A DNA stretch of 64,000 nucleotides from Ipomoea triloba (GCF_003576645.1 NC_044919.1:24244081-24308080); one strand, 5' to 3'. Numbered from the stretch's first letter, positions 10,561 through 22,879 are shown. Notes: generated by a model not told the origin, from the sequence alone. Numbers and translations: made by a program.

Positions 10561-13500
10561 ATGAATAGTGTTATCTGGAACCGTCAAGGCGCAGGTGGTA
10601 AAGCTTTCCACCGCGTTCTTAAAAACCTTATCCGGACTCATAATCCCGCTATCCTAGGCCTCGTTGAACCTAAGGTTTCTGGCTCGCAGGCCAATGCTAT
10701 TTGCAAGAAACTTGGTTTCTCTGACTGGGTTCGAGTGGAAGCTGTAGGATTTAGTGGAGGAATCTGGATTTTTTGGAATAACAACATCAATGTGTTTGTT
10801 ATGTTTACTCACCCTCAATTCGTTCTTCTGCAGATTACGGAAGGTCATCAAGTTTGTTGGTTTTATGCGCTAGTATACGGGAGTCCCACACACCATCTTC
10901 GTTGACGACTGTGGAGTGAACTTTCCATGGCGAAACGAGGATTTACGGGACCTTGGCTGGTGGCGGGGGATTTCAACTCCGTTCTTACTAAAGAGGAAAC
11001 TTCTAATTACTCTACCTTTTCCATGCAAAGGAGTTCTGAGTTCGCAGATTGGATTAACTCGGAAGGTTTGATTGACATGGGCTTTAGTGGCTCTAAGCTT
11101 ACGTGGGTCAAAGATAGTCAATTCGGATATGTGAAGGGGGCACGACTCGATCGGGCTCTTTGTAATATCAGCTGGCGGAATCAATTCCCGAAGGCCTCTA
11201 TCGTTCACCTTCCTAGGGTCTCTTCGGATCATGCGCCTCTCCTAATTCGCTTGAGGGCGAGGGAAGGGTCCACCGGCTGGTCTCACTTCCGTTTCCAAGC
11301 TGCATGGTTGACGGATGTGCGGTTGGGGGAGGTGGTTACCCGATCTTGGCTTAAAACTCGTTCCCTTACAGATAATATTCCCCATGTTACTACCGCGCTT
11401 TCGGATTGGAATTCCAATGTTTTCGGTAACATCCATCAACGTAAAAAAGTGGTTCTTGCTCGCCTAGGTGGGGTACAACGAAGACTTGATCACTATTACC
11501 ATGGGGGTCTGTCCAAACTCGAACGTAAGCTTAGTGCGGAATATCAAGAAATTCTGTACCAAGAGGAGCTTTTGTGGTTCCAAAGGTCTAGAGAGGACTG
11601 GATCGTTTTCGAGGACCGGAATACGAAATATTATCATACGGCAGCGTCTATTTGGCGAGCACGGAATACGGTTGCTTGCCTCCGAAATGAGGATGGGGAG
11701 TGGATTTCCGAGCAGGATAGACTACAACACCATGTTCGCTGTTATTTTGTTAGTCTGTTTTCAAATGATTCTGATGCGCAAGGCGTTGTTAATTTAGAGG
11801 GCGCGTTCCCTTCGATTTCTTAAGAAGATTGGCATTTTTTTTAATTCTCCTTTAACTAGGGAGGAGGTTCATTGTGCTCTTTTTGACATGGCGCCTTTCA
11901 AGGCCCCGGGTTCAGATGGTCTACATGCTGGTTTTTATCAACATATGTGGCACGTGGTCGGAGATAATGTTTTTGAGCTAGGCAGGGCGGCTGTTGACAC
12001 AGGTACTTTGCCGCAAAGTTTGAATGATACTCTTCTAGTTCTTATTCCCAAGGTCCAATCTCCGGAGACGATTAAGCAATTTCGGCCGATCAGCTTATGT
12101 AATGTGAGTTACAAGATTATCACCAAGACTATTACTAATCGTCTGAAACGTATTCTACCGGGTTTGGTGAGTCCTTTCCAGAGCTCGTTCGTCCCTGGTC
12201 GTCAGATTTCTGATAATATCCTCATCTACCAGGAGGTAATGCATACTATGCGTACTAAACGTGGAGCTACTGGCTAATGGCGATTAAACTCGACTTTGAG
12301 AAGGCCTACGACCGCTTGTCATGGTCTTTTATTCGCGACACTCTTATGACCATTGGTTTTAGTTCGACTTGGATTACAACGATTATGAACTGCATTTCCT
12401 CCCCCCGATTTTCTATTCTTTGGAATGGAGTTCGGTTACCTTCTTTCTATCCCGAAAGGGGTATTCGCCAAGGCGACGCAATGTCTCCTGCCATTTTTGT
12501 GCTCTGTCTGGAAAGGTTAAGCCAAATGATTACGTTACAAGTAAATTCAGGAGTTTGGAAAGGTATTCATTTAGCTCCGGACAGCCCTGTGTTGTCCCAT
12601 TTATGTTTTGCCGACGATATGGTCTTATTCGCCAATGCTTCAATCGAGCAGGTTGAGATTATCCGCAATTGTTTGAATCGTTTTTGCGAGGCTTCCGGTC
12701 AGCGGATTAGCTTTGCGAAGTCCCAGGTTTTTTTCTCTAAAGATACGGATCCTGAGCTCGCGGATGAGATTGCTCGTCGCCTCCAAATAACCAAGACTGA
12801 CGACATGGGCCGGTACCTTGGTGTGCCTTCTATTCATGGGAGAGTATCCTGCCAGTCCTATTATGCTTTATTAGACCGCCTGAATGATCGGCTGGCAGGG
12901 TGGAGAGCTAGATCGTTGTCAGCGGCGGGTAGAGTTACACTCGCCAAGACTGTATTGCAGTCTATACCCGCATATACTATGCAAACGACGTTTCTACCCA
13001 ACGGCGTTTGCCAGGCCATTGAGAGGAGCATGCGGCGTTTTATCTGGGGTAATGATGGCCACGAACACCATGCTAGCAAAATGCATTTAGTTAAGTGGGA
13101 TACAGTGGCCAGTCCTAAGGAAACAGGTGGTTTGGGTTTTCGAAAGCTGAAGGAGCTGAACATGGTACACATGGCTAAGCTAGGATGGCGTTTGGATCAA
13201 GAAAAAGGACTCTCTCTAGGCACGGATTTTAATTATCTAGTAAATACAGGCATGGGCTTTCCTCCAGATCTTCTAATGCTTGGAGAGGTATTATGGCCGC
13301 TTCTCCCATTCTTGACATCGGGAGGGTCCGGGCTGTTCGAAATGGTAGAAGTACGCGGTTCTGGCTGGATAATTGGATCATGTCTTACCCTCTGTGCCAT
13401 CATCTGACTATTGCTCTAAGTCTTCCTGAGCTCTACGCCAACGTCAGTGAGTATTGGGTGGAAGGGTCAGGCTGGAATTGGGAGGCTTTCCGTGACTATC

Positions 13501-14157
13501 TCCCCAATGGCGTGTTGATTAAGCTCGCAGGTTTTGTCCTCTCCTCGGATGTCACTGCTGAGGATGGCTTTGGTTGGTGTTTGGCGCAAAGTGGAAAATT
13601 CTCGATTGCGTCGGCATATAATGTTCTTCTTCCCCTTTCTCCTTCTGGGGTCTCGCCTGTTTGGTCTTATATTTGGGATCTAAAAGTGCCTAACAGGATC
13701 AGTTTTTTCCTTTGGCTTGTGCAACATGGCCGTATTATGACAAATGTTGAACGAGCTCGGCGAAAACTAACATCTAATATATTTTGTTGTCTTTGTGCAG
13801 GACATCCAGAAGATCTTGATCATTTGTTTTGACATTGCAGTGATGCTAGACGTATATGGACTGCTGCTTTGTGTTCCCGAGCGCTTCAATCCCTCGACAG
13901 TCTAGGTTGGGATGAGTGGTTAATGGCTAATCTCAAAGGAGACAAGTCAATGGGTCTTGGTGCTCAGTGGCCGCAAAAGTTCGCGATCCGGTGCTGGTGG
14001 ATTTGGAAGTGGCGTAACGATGTTATCTTTAACAATCGCTCTATGCCTATCAATCAGAAGCTCGAGTGGATTTTGAAGCAGGAGTTGGATATTGCGGCTG
14101 CCTTCGCTTATCATAGGACTATGGGAATGCATGGGAGCCAGGCGGTGCCTGTTTTGG
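10561..14157 (+). pseudogene. LINE ORF2: endonuclease, reverse transcriptase, zf-RVT
   Basis: Translation starts at ATG 10561. The APE-type endonuclease includes ILGLVEPKV, VAGDFNSV and SSDHAPLLI. A TGA interrupts it at about 10903 in the same frame as the continuation. A frameshift follows near 11823, then the reverse transcriptase: PGSDGLHAGFYQHMW, PISLCNVSYKIITK, another frameshift near 12276, then MAIKLDFEKAYDRL, GIRQGDAMSP and the catalytic FADDM at about 12607. A further frameshift is near 13300-13400. The zf-RVT (NRISFFLWLVQHGR, CCLCAGHPEDLDHLF) has a TGA at 13830 where a Trp is expected. The frame then continues to the solo-LTR junction at 14157. Dead as a protein. Confidence 0.9.
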
Positions 14158-14292
14158 TGTAACCCCTCGGTTTTTCCGGCAAAGCTAAGATTCGAAAATA
14201 GCGATATAAATTTTTTTAAGCTATGACATTTAAGAGAAAACTATTCGGTGCTTGAAATAATTTTTCTCTTAAGGATTAATTATCGATAAGCT

Positions 14293-14946
14293 CAGTGGCG
14301 GAGCCAGAAATTTACTCCAGTGGGGGCGGCGAAAGATTAAAACTAACGAGATATTTTGAAAAAAAAATGAAAAATTTAGATACCGAGTCACAAATATTGT
14401 TGACTAGTGATGAAAAATCAAAATACATCAAGATAAAAAATATTTAAAACAAAATATAAATAGTTTGAATAAAAAACACATTATAAATCATTAACCTCAC
14501 TATTAATATTAAAAAAGAAAAAAGAAAATAAAAAAGAGAAAAAGTCACAATGTGACAAATAAAAAATCCAATTAGAATTCACACTATTAATATTAAAAAA
14601 ATGTCAACAATAACATTTCACTCATCTCACTATGTATATATATTTTAAAAGCCACAATGTTAAAAATAAAAAATTTGAAAACCTAAACTAAGTGTGTGTT
14701 GCTGTAGAGGCTATGTATATATATTTTAAAAGCCACAATATACAAATAAAAAATTCGAAAACCTAAAGTAAGTGTATGTTGCTGTAGAGGATCGAACTGC
14801 TGCCCATTTCATTTAATACTAAGATTTTACCATCCAAGCCAACCTAGCAATTCTTTAAATGTTGGTATAATTAATATATATACATTATATGTGTTGGGGG
14901 AGTAGGGGCAGCTGCCCCCACTGCCCCCATTGTGGCTCCGCCACTG
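14293..14946. mobile_element. hAT-type MITE in the solo LTR
   Basis: The ends CAGTGGCGGAGCCA and its complement TGGCTCCGCCACTG are perfect terminal inverted repeats. They are flanked by an 8-bp duplication GATAAGCT (14285-14292 and 14947-14954), the hAT signature. The interior is AT-rich with two tandem copies of a roughly 95-bp unit (TATGTATATATATTTTAAAA at about 14631 and 14713). No transposase. Confidence 0.9.
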
Positions 14947-14954
14947 GATAAGCT

Positions 14955-16555
14955 GCGAACTACGTACCGGTCACGAACCGAGAAAATTTTAAGGATGTAG
15001 ATTCAATTCGAATTTTCCAGAATTGGGATTATTAAGTATCATACGATTAAGCATGAAATGCTAGCTAGTTCGAGGAAAATTTTAATTGGACTGTAAGGGA
15101 TAAATTGTTACGGACTCTGTACCTAAATTTAACGGATTATCGGAAAATTCCCAAAATTGGTGATTTGCGACGGGAATATTTTTACGATAATTTTGGTATT
15201 AGAATTCTCCCGAATTAAGTTATAATCCTCCGAACATTCATCTGATATAAGTATAAACTGGCCAATTAGATTTGAGATCTTGTAAGGAATCCATGGGGTG
15301 TTGACATGTGGCAAATGAATCCAAGCTTGGATTGGGCATTTAATGTGGCATTAATGAGGTATGGAGGCAAATCTAGACTAAGATTGATCATTTAATGTGG
15401 CATTTATGAAAGCATGGTCATGTTGCACTTGTTACTTGTGATTCAAGAACAAAATCACACAAAGATCACATCTCTCTCCCTCTATTTCGAAATATACACT
15501 TAGGGAAGAAGAGGAGAATTATTTTAGTCTAGTCTTCCATTGTGATCCAAGAACACCCTAGGCATTTCTTCAACTCCAAGAGCTCTTCTATAGGTAAGAA
15601 CTTCGGTTTTGTTCGGTTCAATCCCTCCTAAGATTTAAGCTTGAACTTAAGATATAAGAAAATATTGTTATTATGGTATTATGTTAGGATCTTTGGTGAA
15701 GGGATCCAAGGAAAACACCATCAACTAGTACGGTTTTTAAAGGTTTCTACAAAGGTAAGGAATCCCTTAAGTCGGTTCAATCACTTGGAGATAGGCAAAT
15801 GCTAGGAGATTATGTGAATTAGAAATTTTTATATGAAAAGTATGTGCTATGTTATAGATCTAAAAGTTGGCTCAAAAATCTTTGCTTTGATTTTTGATAA
15901 ATTTGTTATGCATGTTCATAGCTATTTTATGCATGTATATGTTGTATTTATGCCCTTATAGACTTATACTTGTGAAAATACTGAAATAAAATCAAGCTAG
16001 TCTCTGGCAGTGACTTCTGAAAATTATTGGGAAAAATTGGTAAGGTATTTTGATCCAAATGTTTTTGGACATGTAGATCTATAAGTGTAGAACCTACATA
16101 TAAAATTTCATAATGAGCGGAGTAGTATAAGTATGGTTTTCGAATTTTTTTCCAAAACTGGTCCAGAGAGAAAAACTCTGGACAGCACACTGCCAAGGGC
16201 AAAAACGGAATTTTCTGGGTTTATTCGCGGATCAAAATGACCAAAACTTTTTATGGACATTAAGTACTATAAGTTGGGGTTCTACCATAAAAATTTCAAG
16301 TGAAAAAGAGTTCGGGAACTATTTCTATCGGCTCAATCTTTGGGACTGCGCCAAGCTGAAATTTTCTGAAAAAGAATGGTTAGAAACAATCTTGACAAAT
16401 ATTATTTTTGTGTATTATATTAACGTGGAAAATAACTATGTTTTGAAAATTATTATGACTCTATGCTTGGATATTCTGTGATGTGATTAACACTAACTAA
16501 GTATGCGAGTTGGGAAAATATTTTTGGATAGGATTGTTGGCTATGGAGTCGTATT
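14955..16555 (+). other. Body of the outer solo LTR; no gene
   Basis: No protein similarity. Contains a repeated phrase (GATTGATCATTTAATGTGGCATT-like, near 15330 and 15380) and a pyrimidine-rich TCTCTCTCCCTCTATTTCG at 15470-15490, probably LTR promoter or leader sequence. Confidence 0.5.
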
Positions 16556-16560
16556 AATTA

Positions 16561-16895
16561 AAGGTGGGTGATGTGTTCCCCACGTGTTACTTAAAGATGA
16601 GTGATGTGTTCCCCATGTACGAATTAAATGTGGGTGATGTGTTCCCCACGTGTTACTTAAAGATGGGTGATGTGTTCCCCATGTACGAATTAAAGGTGGG
16701 TGATGTGTTCCCCACGTGTTACTTAAAGATGGGTGATGTGTTCCCCACGTGTTACTTAAAGATGGGTGAGGTGTTCCCCACGTGTTACTTAAAGATGGGT
16801 GATGTGTTCCCCACGTGTTACTTAAAAATGGGTGATGTGTTCCCCATGTACGAATTAAAGGTGGGTGATGTGTTCCCCACGTATGAATTAAAGTT
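16561..16895 (+). repeat. 33-bp tandem repeat, two alternating variants
   Basis: About ten units of 33 bp, each starting GGGTGATGTGTTCCCCA. One variant continues CGTGTTACTTAAAGAT and the other TGTACGAATTAAAGGT. With unit length divisible by three the array is open as an 11-residue repeat (MGDVFPTCYLK / VGDVFPMYELK), probably by chance. Two weaker units follow to about 16990. Part of the outer solo LTR. Confidence 0.9.
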
Positions 16896-17088
16896 GGGAG
16901 TTGTGTACTTCACGGGTAAGGTGTGAGAGCTAACCGTAAGATGTCCTAACATTAGAGGTGGGAGTTGTGTACCCCACGGGTGAATTAATGACTGTGTTAT
17001 ATGCTTGAATTACTAAGATAAAGTGAAACTGCTTGTTGTTAGATTGCTTGCAGGTAGACTGCGATTTGCTGGGTAACGTGTATTTTAC

Positions 17089-18645
17089 TGACAAGGACTT
17101 TTTCACGGGTCCATCAATTATCAAATCACAGTATAGAGTTTAGATATCGTTCCACTGGAGATGGCTCTTGTAATGTTAGGAATTGATGTAATGTGGAGTT
17201 AAGCACAAGCTAAAACTATTCTTATAGAAGCTAGGCCTAACGTTAAGGAGCTTGGTTGATATGGTTTTTCAAATGACAAATTAAACAAGGACCGGGACTT
17301 GGTTGATTCAAGCTAAGATGCCAATAATTCTACTTAGGATTAGGGGATTAAAACAAGGCAAAGGGTAAGTGAGATGCACACAAATGTCCAAATACCACTC
17401 TCGTAGCTATTTGGACTTGCAACCTCACTATGAACTCCACTCTCGTGACAATCCATCCTAAAGTTGCCTAAACAAGAACACAAAGCATAAATACTCCTTA
17501 ATACCCGAAATACTCTCGTATTGGGCATTAAGTGTGTGAACGTGTGGCTAGTGTACAAGCTCTACTCTCGTAGCAACAAACACACTCCAAAACATGCATA
17601 TAAAAGGGATCCAACAATTATACACAATGTCATCACAAAACCAAATCACACAACTAACCCTAGAACACCCGAATAATCCCCTTTATGCAATACAACTTAT
17701 TTAGGCATCAATAGCAAGAAATCAAACCAAATCCTAGTCCCAAAAGGTTTAGCTACTCATGATATAACAATAGATGCAAAACATTAAATAAGTAAATGAA
17801 AGCATAAAGAGAAATCAAAGGAAGAAATAGATAAGAAAAACTTCTCTATTGAGCTTTTGAATCCAACCTTTGCTATGTTCTTGATGCTTGGAAGTGAATG
17901 GAAACTAGTATTCTACCCTATTCTATGCTATTCTAAACAAACCCTAGCTAGGAAATGAAGATGAAATGAGAGATGGCCTTTTAGGGTGGAAAAATCCCTT
18001 TAAAAGGGTAAAAAAAGCGCAGAAAAAAGCAGAGTGCTGGCCACGGTTGTGGCCACGGCCGTGGCCAGGTTGTGGCCAGCAGGCAGTGGCACTGCCTTGT
18101 GGCCACGGGTCGGGCCACGCCCGTGGCCAGACTTGTGGCCACCGGGCAGTGCTCCTGTGCACAAACCTCGACTTCTAGGCCATTTTTGACCCCCGAATAA
18201 TTTGAATTTTTGTATATGGTATTCATCAAAGTTGTAGCCCTTCAAGTTAGCTTTCCAATGACATAAAGAACACTTAATTTGGACATTCCTACGAAGAGAT
18301 ATGGCCAAAAAACCGAACAGTGGACGAATTGTGCGGGAATCTCAACTTCTTGCTCTTTTGCTCCAATTTTGCCTTTGTTTGTCCAAATGACTAAGACCAT
18401 TAAAAACACCACTTTTTGGTTCTTCAAGAGGTATTTCTCTCATCTTCATAGCTTCTTCTAAGCTTCCATTGACTCTACATGCATCCGAAATGCTCCAAAA
18501 ATCATTCAATTCATCTAAATCACCAAGAATTGGGCCTAAACACACCAATGAATCAAATGAGAACATTTTGGGCAAAATTATAGCAAATGACAAGGAATAT
18601 AAACTTAAATGCAAGGTGAAAACATGAACATTTTGGCACTTATCA
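17089..18645. mobile_element. Second solo LTR nested in the first
   Basis: It begins TGACAAGGAC and ends GGCACTTATCA. It is flanked by the 5-bp duplication TTTAC (17084-17088 and 18646-18650). It aligns over several hundred bases with the LTR at 21959 (shared ATATCGTTCCACTGGAGATG and ATAATCCCCTTTATGCA), whose neighbour carries a tRNA-Asp-type primer site. That identifies the family as an LTR retrotransposon of the Asp-primed gypsy type. No internal region, hence a solo LTR. Confidence 0.85.
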
Positions 18646-21157
18646 TTTACCTTATTGTATTATTGATTGTGGTTTCGAAAACCTTTGTTTATTTTCGAGT
18701 GACCATGGATATCCTTACTTAGCCGTCGTGCTAACTACACTTCATTGTGTCATTTATTAGATGCAGTCTAGCGTGGGCCCTGTGGCCGATGAGCTCTAAA
18801 TAGGATGGGAGTCGAGGTTGAAGATTACTCTATCCTAGAATAGATACCTTGGAAGAATTATTTCCATATGTACATATTTGGATATTGATATGGTTAGTTG
18901 AGATTGTAAGTTTAGCCTTAACGTTTGGGTATAGGAAAGATACCTGAGTGTGGCGGTAACACCCAGTTTTCTGCTGATTGGTTAAACGCTTCCGCAATGT
19001 GTTGTATCATTAGGATTTTGTAATAAATCCAAGATGTGAAAATTGGGGTGTTACATTTGGTGTCGTGGCAGAAGCCGCCTGCTGGCTGGGCGAAGGTTAA
19101 TGTCGACGGCACATACTCAGCCGCGACTGGATCTGCTGGGTGTGGCGGAGTTATGAGGGACGTCCAAGGTCGCTGGCAACGGGGTTTTCTTTGTAACATT
19201 GGAAGTTGTTCCATTACTGAAGCGGAAGCATGGGGGGTGCTCCACGGAATTCGGATGGCTANACTCCTTAATACCCGAAATACTCTCGTATTGGGCATTA
19301 AGTGTGTGAACGTGTGGCTAGTGTACAAGCTCTACTCTCGTAGCAACAAACACACTCCAAAACATGCATATAAAAGGGATCCAACAATTATACACAATGT
19401 CATCACAAAACCAAATCACACAACTAACCCTAGAACACCCGAATAATCCCCTTTATGCAATACAACTTATTTAGGCATCAATAGCAAGAAATCAAACCAA
19501 ATCCTAGTCCCAAAAGGTTTAGCTACTCATGATATAACAATAGATGCAAAACATTAAATAAGTAAATGAAAGCATAAAGAGAAATCAAAGGAAGAAATAG
19601 ATAAGAAAAACTTCTCTATTGAGCTTTTGAATCCAACCTTTGCTATGTTCTTGATGCTTGGAAGTGAATGGAAACTAGTATTCTACCCTATTCTATGCTA
19701 TTCTAAACAAACCCTAGCTAGGAAATGAAGATGAAATGAGAGATGGCCTTTTAGGGTGGAAAAATCCCTTTAAAAGGGTAAAAAAAGCGCAGAAAAAAGC
19801 AGAGTGCTGGCCACGGTTGTGGCCACGGCCGTGGCCAGGTTGTGGCCAGCAGGCAGTGGCACTGCCTTGTGGCCACGGGTCGGGCCACGCCCGTGGCCAG
19901 ACTTGTGGCCACCGGGCAGTGCTCCTGTGCACAAACCTCGACTTCTAGGCCATTTTTGACCCCCGAATAATTTGAATTTTTGTATATGGTATTCATCAAA
20001 GTTGTAGCCCTTCAAGTTAGCTTTCCAATGACATAAAGAACACTTAATTTGGACATTCCTACGAAGAGATATGGCCAAAAAACCGAACAGTGGACGAATT
20101 GTGCGGGAATCTCAACTTCTTGCTCTTTTGCTCCAATTTTGCCTTTGTTTGTCCAAATGACTAAGACCATTAAAAACACCACTTTTTGGTTCTTCAAGAG
20201 GTATTTCTCTCATCTTCATAGCTTCTTCTAAGCTTCCATTGACTCTACATGCATCCGAAATGCTCCAAAAATCATTCAATTCATCTAAATCACCAAGAAT
20301 TGGGCCTAAACACACCAATGAATCAAATGAGAACATTTTGGGCAAAATTATAGCAAATGACAAGGAATATAAACTTAAATGCAAGGTGAAAACATGAACA
20401 TTTTGGCACTTATCATTTACCTTATTGTATTATTGATTGTGGTTTCGAAAACCTTTGTTTATTTTCGAGTGACCATGGATATCCTTACTTAGCCGTCGTG
20501 CTAACTACACTTCATTGTGTCATTCCTTACTTAGCCGTCGTGCTAACTACACTTCATTGTGTCATTTATTAGATGCAGTCTAGGCTAACTACACTTCATT
20601 GTGTCATTTATTAGATGCAGTCTAGCGTGGGCCCTGTGGCCGATGTCATTTATTAGATGCAGTCTAGCGTGGGCCCTGTGGCCGATGAGCTCTAAATAGG
20701 ATGGGAGTCGAGGTTGAAGATTACTCTATCCTAGAATAGATACCTTGGAAGAATTATTTCCATATGTACATATTTGGATATTGATATGGTTAGTTGAGAT
20801 TGTAAGTTTAGCCTTAACGTTTGGGTATAGGAAAGATACCTGAGTGTGGCGGTAACACCCAGTTTTCTGCTGATTGGTTAAACGCTTCCGCAATGTGTTG
20901 TATCATTAGGATTTTGTAATAAATCCAAGATGTGAAAATTGGGGTGTTACATTTGGTGTCGTGGCAGAAGCCGCCTGCTGGCTGGGCGAAGGTTAATGTC
21001 GACGGCACATACTCAGCCGCGACTGGATCTGCTGGGTGTGGCGGAGTTATGAGGGACGTCCAAGGTCGCTGGCAACGGGGTTTTCTTTGTAACATTGGAA
21101 GTTGTTCCATTACTGAAGCGGAAGCATGGGGGGTGCTCCACGGAATTCGGATGGCTA
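17493..21157 (+). other. Unmerged contig overlap around the N at 19262
   Basis: 17493-19261 reappears from 19263 with an offset of 1770. Near the end the right copy has 126 extra bases of stuttered text at about 20524-20649 (CTAACTACACTTCATTGTGT three times), raising the offset to 1896. The left side stops mid-codon in the RNase H region at CGGATGGCTA; the right copy continues through the same point. A real tandem duplication would not be expected to end exactly at a gap. Confidence 0.85.
18028..18160. repeat. GC-rich GGCCACG repeat in the nested LTR
   Basis: A cluster of imperfect GGCCACGG/CCGTGGCC words in an otherwise AT-rich LTR. The related LTR at 21959 has a different but analogous cluster of inverted GGCACGGG words (22685-22860). 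Open frames here (Trp/Pro-rich) are artefacts. Repeated at 19798-19930 by the assembly duplication. Confidence 0.8.
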
Positions 21158-21486
21158 CCGTAATGGGTGTTCGTAAGCTCCAAGTGGAATGTGATTCTAA
21201 ATCCGTGGTTGAGCTGTTGCGTGGTATTTCTTTCGCTCATGGGAATGTTGCAAACCTTGTTCAGCGGTGTCTTGCAGAGTGCCAACATTTTGAAGATATT
21301 TGCTTCAACCATGTCTATCGCGAACAAAATAGGTTGGCGGATGCTCTCGCAAAAAGGTCCATGCATCAGGCCGATGGTTTCTCAGAGTTGACTATGGTCC
21401 CTACTGACTTAGAGGATATTCTTTATGAGGATCAAGCTGGGGCTAGTTTTCACCGTTTAGTTCCCCGGAGTCGGGGCGGTGTTTAG
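20952..21486 (+). pseudogene. LINE ORF2 C-terminus: RNase H domain
   Basis: The frame continues directly from the ORF2 piece that ends at 14157 once the solo LTR and one TTTGG are removed. It reads VSWQKPPAGWAKVNVDGTY and then a plant-type RNase H with its acidic residues in place: D in NVDGT, E in ITEAEAWG, D in VECDSKS and D in NRLADAL. It stops with TAG at 21484-21486, just before the A tail. A partial copy of its first 70 residues appears at 19056-19261 through the assembly duplication. Confidence 0.9.
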
Positions 21487-21549
21487 TTTTTGTTTCTCGT
21501 CTTTGGGATTTCATCCCTCTTATCTTATCAAAAAAAAAAACAAGTTCTC

Positions 21550-21958
21550 CCTTTAGCTATTATTTGACAAAACACTTTAAACTATACATGCAACTCGAAA
21601 TGAAATAACAATATAATATTTAAGCAACTAAAAACTTAATCATTAAAGAACAGTACACAAAAACCATAATAAGTCATTTCCAAAGGACAATTGTTCAAAA
21701 ACACAAACCCTAATAACACATGAAATGGCTTGTGCTCTCCAAGGCTACCTTTTGTTGTTGAAGAATGGCACGATGCTCCGTTTTCCTTTGCTTGACACCT
21801 CTTTCAATTTCCAAGTCAAGTGGTTGCAAGCCTCCAACTTCCTTGGATCTTGTGTGCATATAAGTTCAAGTATATCCGTTAAATAGCATTTCAATTCACC
21901 AATGTTAACTACCACAAAACATTCATAATCAAGTCATCCCCGGCAACGGCGTCAAATT
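21550..21958 (-). other. LTR-element internal remnant with tRNA-Asp primer site
   Basis: At 21936-21955 the text reads CATCCCCGGCAACGGCGTCA. Its complement is a near-perfect primer-binding site for plant tRNA-Asp, with one mismatch in GGCGCC. It lies immediately inside the LTR at 21959. So the element reads on the - strand, and what is left of its interior lies between here and the LINE tail at 21549. No protein is recognisable. Confidence 0.7.
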
Positions 21959-22879
21959 TGATAAGATGTTTTTACACAACTATCAAGTATCAAATTATAG
22001 TAAAGTGTTAAAATATCGTTCCACTGGAGATGACTCTTGTAGTGTTAGGAAGTGATGCAAAGTGGAGTTAATCACAAGTTAAAACTACCATTTTAGAAGC
22101 TAGGACTATAACTAATAGGTTGGGTTGATATGATTAAGCAAATAGAAAATAAGACAAGTAAAACAAATTATCGTGATTTAGTTGATTCAAGATAAGATGC
22201 CAAATATTCTACTGAGGATTAGGAAATTAAAAAGACATAGTGTAAGTGAGATACACTACATCATTGTCCAAATACCACTTTCGTACACAATTTCACAACA
22301 AACCCTAGAACATGCAAATAATCCCCTTTATGCATGCAATACTACTCAAATAGACATCAGTAAGAAGAAATCAAACCAAATTCTAGTCCTAAAACACTTA
22401 GCTACTCATAATATAACAATAGATACACAATGTTAAAAGAGTAATTGAAAACTTAAATGAAAAGCAAATGAAAGAGATGAATAAGAAAACTCCTGTATTG
22501 AAGCCTTGAAATAAAAGATTGCAAAGTGTTATTGAGCTTGGAAATGGAAAGGAACAAGAAATCTACTTTGAGTTATTCTAGAGCTAAACCTAACTAGGGA
22601 ATGAAAGGGGAATGAAAATTGTGTTTTTGGTGAAAAGAGTTCTCCCTTTAAAACAAAGCAAAAAGTCTTTTTAATGTTGTACAGGTTAGGCACGGGCAAG
22701 GCCGAACCCGTGCCTAGCAAAAAAATTAAAAATAAAAATAAAAAAGCTACTAGATTGTGGGCACGGTATAGTAAGCACAACGTGCCTCACCCGTGCCCAC
22801 TAAGCATAATGCATTTTGCATTCTGCCTGCTAGTCACGGGCTTGGGAACGCCCATGGCTAGCAAGAGATGTCTCCAAAG

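Larger units (their letters stand above)
14158..20951 (+). mobile_element. Solo LTR (gypsy-like) inside the LINE
   Basis: It begins TGTAACCCCTCGG and ends GGGGTGTTACA, canonical TG...CA LTR ends. It is flanked by the 5-bp duplication TTTGG (14153-14157 and 20952-20956; also 19056-19060 in the duplicated copy). I find no second LTR, primer site or polyprotein, so it is best read as a solo LTR left by recombination. Size is about 4.9 kb once the assembly duplication is discounted, and much of that is nested hAT and LTR sequence. Such TGTAAC...GTTACA ends are typical of plant gypsy families; lineage not determined. Confidence 0.8.
9556..21549 (+). mobile_element. L1-type LINE, 5'-truncated, split by nested LTR
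   Basis: A non-LTR retrotransposon on the + strand, flanked by a direct repeat of 9-11 bp ((AA)CAAGTTCTC) at 9556-9566 and 21539-21549. It ends in an A10 tail at 21531-21540. The order is zinc-knuckle ORF1 remnant, APE endonuclease, reverse transcriptase, zf-RVT, then RNase H. The RNase H part is separated from the rest by a solo LTR (14158-20951 as assembled). Without the insert the element is about 5.2 kb. ORF1 lacks its N-terminus, consistent with 5' truncation at integration. ORF2 carries in-frame stops and frameshifts, so it cannot move by itself. Confidence 0.9.

Noticed and set aside
16561..16895. CRISPR array for the regularly repeated 33-bp units
   Set aside because: Units are contiguous with no unique spacers, and this is plant nuclear DNA.
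16564..16926. 120-residue repeat protein (MGDVFPTCYLK units)
   Set aside because: A 33-bp DNA tandem array within an LTR, open only because 33 is divisible by 3; no host protein match that I know.
17944..20078. Trp/Pro/His-rich frames at 17944-18308, again at 19714-20078
   Set aside because: Translations of the GGCCACG-rich LTR segment on overlapping frames; the second set is the assembly duplicate.
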